Below are positions 62,511 through 64,000 of a stretch of DNA of 64,000 nt, piece by piece. The notes below the pieces were generated by a model. It searched no databases, had not been told where the DNA came from, and saw only the letters and a list, made by a program, of their open reading frames with translations. Every line of letters starts with the position of its first letter. Positions within the stretch are counted from its first letter, which is position 1. The DNA is taken from NCBI RefSeq assembly GCF_902497625.1, contig NZ_CABVGX010000011.1, forward strand, positions 57,824 to 121,823, written 5' to 3'. This DNA is from Pseudomonas fluorescens (lineage in GTDB: Bacteria; Pseudomonadota; Gammaproteobacteria; Pseudomonadales; Pseudomonadaceae). The translations under genes were made by a program, and so were the position numbers.

Positions 62511-62914
62511 TCACGCAGATTGATCGGACTTGTTTGAAGCTTAGCCGGTGGTTGGCGTTGGTGAAAAAATTGTGAAGAGGGATTTTTCCGTGGACACATG
62601 TCCCTTGTGCTACACGGGCCGGGCTGTAGTCAGGGGGCTTGCCCTTGATGAGGCTTACTGTGGTGATGGGGGTTGCCTGTGATGAGGCTTCCTATGGTGA
62701 TGGGGGTTGCCTGTGAGGGGGCTTGCCTGTGGCGAGGGGGCTTGCCCCCGTTGGACTGCGAAGCAGTCCCCCCAAATTGCTATCTATATAAAGGAATGCG
62801 TCTGCTGCCCACCCGAACAGGGTCAAGCCCCCTCACCACAGGTAGCCTCTCGCCATAAATATTCAGCCAGCCACCCACCCAGCTAATCAATCAGGTGCTG
62901 GCTCGGCACTACAG
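62511..62914. other. Repeat-filled gap left of the transposase
   Basis: From 62640 to 62727 it holds head-to-tail copies of TGTGGTGATGGGGGTTGCC-like and TGATGAGGCTTCC-like units. The REP inverted pair follows at 62728-62841. The rest, including the AT-rich 62845-62910, shows no gene. Confidence 0.65.
62728..62841. repeat. REPIN left of the transposase gene
   Basis: TGTGGCGAGGGGGCTTGCCC with an ACTGCGAAGCAGTCC tail faces GGTCAAGCCCCCTCACCACA. It belongs to the same REP family as those right of the transposase gene. Confidence 0.85.
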
Positions 62915-63367
62915 CTAGCACGCATCCCACAGCGGGTAATCACCAATGCGCGTGACCAAACCTGCGCGCAAAGGGTTGGCAATTATGTAGCGAGCGAAAG
63001 GCAGCAGCTCCTCGCCATCGCGGATTGCTCTGTCGTGATATCCGGTTTGCCAGAGCGGGCCAGAACGACCGGCCATTCTGTTCACGGCTTGAGCGCAACG
63101 TGACTTGGTCGAGCCAATAATCTGGGGCAGAGCGCTGTCCCGCAGTTGCATGAGCCAGTGGAAGTGGTCGGGCATCACTACCCAAGCGATTGAGTCCACG
63201 AACCCTTCGTTCTGAGCGCGCCGGAACTCTGCTACCAGCAGGCGTCCTGTTCGCCAGTCGGAAAATACAGGTTCGCGTTTGTGAACGACAGCGGTCACGA
63301 GATAGGCGCGACCGGGTTCGGAATGTCGGCCATAGCGCAGGCGATGGGAGTTAGGTTGAGTTGGCAA
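62915..63367 (-). CDS. REP-associated tyrosine transposase (RAYT)
   Basis: This 150-residue single-strand transposase of the HUH/Y1 type (TnpA-REP) mobilises REP sequences. The HUH motif is HFH in VVMPDHFHWLMQL and the catalytic Tyr lies in ARYIIANPLRAGLV. The N terminus HRLRYGRHSEPGRAYLVT is typical of pseudomonad RAYTs. I choose the TTG at 63367 with AAGGA 9 bases upstream; a TTG six codons earlier has no such site. REPs on both sides are its likely substrates. The gene is complete. Confidence 0.9.
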   Translation of the reverse strand: MPTQPNSHRLRYGRHSEPGRAYLVTAVVHKREPVFSDWRTGRLLVAEFRRAQNEGFVDSIAWVVMPDHFHWLMQLRDSALPQIIGSTKSRCAQAVNRMAGRSGPLWQTGYHDRAIRDGEELLPFARYIIANPLRAGLVTRIGDYPLWDAC

Positions 63368-63535
63368 TCCATTGCTTCCTTGCAAGAGAGTTAAATGTGC
63401 TTTCAGGCTAGTAGGTAGTGATCTGTTAAGACGCTGAGACGGATGAGTGAAATTTCTGAGTCTTTTGCAGGATCCAGCGAAGTGACCAGCAGATGTGTAG
63501 TGACAAGCGAGGGATCGCCTGTATTAAGGGCTTTT

Positions 63536-63617
63536 CTGTGGTGAGGGCTTACTGTGGTGGGGCTTCCTGTGGTGGGGCTTCCTGTGGTGAGGGCTTCCTG
63601 TGGTAAGAGCTTTACTA
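63536..63617. repeat. Minisatellite of REP-head units
   Basis: Five tandem units of 15-17 bases (CTGTGGTGAGGGCTTA, then CTGTGGTGGGGCTTC twice, and two variants) run straight into the first REPIN, whose own head is TGGTGAGGGGGCTTGCC. Confidence 0.85.
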
Positions 63618-63751
63618 TGGTGAGGGGGCTTGCCCCCGTTGGGTGGCGAAGCCGCCCCAGAGCAGTCATCGAGGGGAATCAGGTGTACCGGGTTCAATGG
63701 TTTCACGACTGCTGCGCAGCCGAACGGGGGCAAGCCCCCTCACCACAGAAA
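63618..63751. repeat. REPIN copy 1 (134 bp)
   Basis: Two REPs in inverse sense (TGGTGAGGGGGCTTGCCCCC...GGGGGCAAGCCCCCTCACCA) enclose a unique middle. It is identical over 134 bases to copy 2, 248 bases away. Confidence 0.92.
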
Positions 63752-63865
63752 AGTCCAATCACCACAGGGAGCCTTCATCACCGAAAATTCCCCATCACCA
63801 CAGGAAGCCTCATCACGGGCAATCCCTGTCACGCAAGATCAGCGATGTGAGCAGCAGATACATTG

Positions 63866-63999
63866 TGGTGAGGGGGCTTGCCCCCGTTGGGTGGCGAAGC
63901 CGCCCCAGAGCAGTCATCGAGGGGAATCAGGTGTACCGGGTTCAATGGTTTCACGACTGCTGCGCAGCCGAACGGGGGCAAGCCCCCTCACCACAGAAA
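63866..63999. repeat. REPIN copy 2 (134 bp)
   Basis: This is a perfect direct repeat of 63618-63751. It reaches the last bases of the window, so further copies may follow. Confidence 0.92.
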
Positions 64000-64000
64000 G

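Larger units (their letters stand above)
63368..64000. other. Repeat-filled region right of the transposase
   Basis: After about 150 bases without features it holds a short minisatellite (63536-63617), a REPIN, a 114-base spacer with CACCACAGG-type units in inverse sense, and a second copy of the same REPIN running to the window edge. I see no protein-coding gene; the open frames are repeat-derived. Confidence 0.7.

Noticed and set aside
63536..63999. Possible CRISPR or attachment sites at the right edge
   Set aside because: The short units touch each other without spacers, and the larger repeats are REP inverted pairs next to their transposase.

Overview
The window is a gamma-proteobacterial chromosome segment, almost certainly from the Pseudomonas fluorescens group. 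I base this on the gene order, the protein sequences, the GC-rich coding, the two-gene glucose oxidation locus (gcd and an OprB-type porin), and the many short palindromic repeats of the type common in fluorescent pseudomonads. Species assignment is inference from memory; no search was run.

Layout. 1-8350: housekeeping run on the + strand (rodZ end, ispG, hisS, a YfgM-like protein, bamB, der, then a methionine/glutamine-type aminotransferase overlapping an omega-amidase). 8693-13051: leuA with a short upstream leader ORF, an M23 peptidase and xseA, all on the minus strand. 13436-17377: a small zinc-ribbon-like protein, guaB and guaA. 17443-31953: an accessory block lying where, as I recall for other pseudomonads, guaA is followed directly by a multicopper oxidase and tadA. 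It holds two tandem paralogous toxin-like proteins (minus strand) and a complete trehalose PTS locus (treR, treP, treA, a LamB-like porin, an EIIA-HPr-EI fusion, and a small EIIB-like protein lacking the catalytic Cys). 32244-34123: multicopper oxidase and tadA. 34249-39858 (minus): cmoB, cmoA, a YhhN-type protein, a chagasin-type inhibitor and a second-type Lon protease. 40065-45041: a small orphan RHS-core protein, then gcd and an OprB porin. 45458-47786: a VF530-type protein, a Pr6Pr-type membrane protein, and a siderophore-interacting protein with its PadR-type regulator. 48281-53944: a CS1/alpha-type fimbrial operon with two pilins. 54107-59212 (minus): a 1701-residue toxin-like protein with leucine-rich repeats and a NEL-type E3 ubiquitin ligase end. 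59367-62510: a divergent class A penicillin-binding protein. 62915-63367: a REP-associated tyrosine transposase in a field of its own REP repeats.

How the genes work together. The trehalose genes form one uptake and catabolism unit: porin entry, TreP import with phosphorylation, phosphotrehalase cleavage, and a dedicated phosphorelay, under TreR acting at two palindromic operators that I can read in the treR-treP gap. The three large toxin-like proteins and the fimbrial operon give the strain a host-interaction character. The most interesting signals are the tandem toxin pair, in which one copy keeps an ExH...H active-site signature and the other has lost it; the NEL ligase convergent with the pili; a 14-codon relic of a second tip-adhesin gene behind the second pilin; the Cys-less EIIB; the leuA leader ORF; and the REPIN and minisatellite cluster around the transposase.
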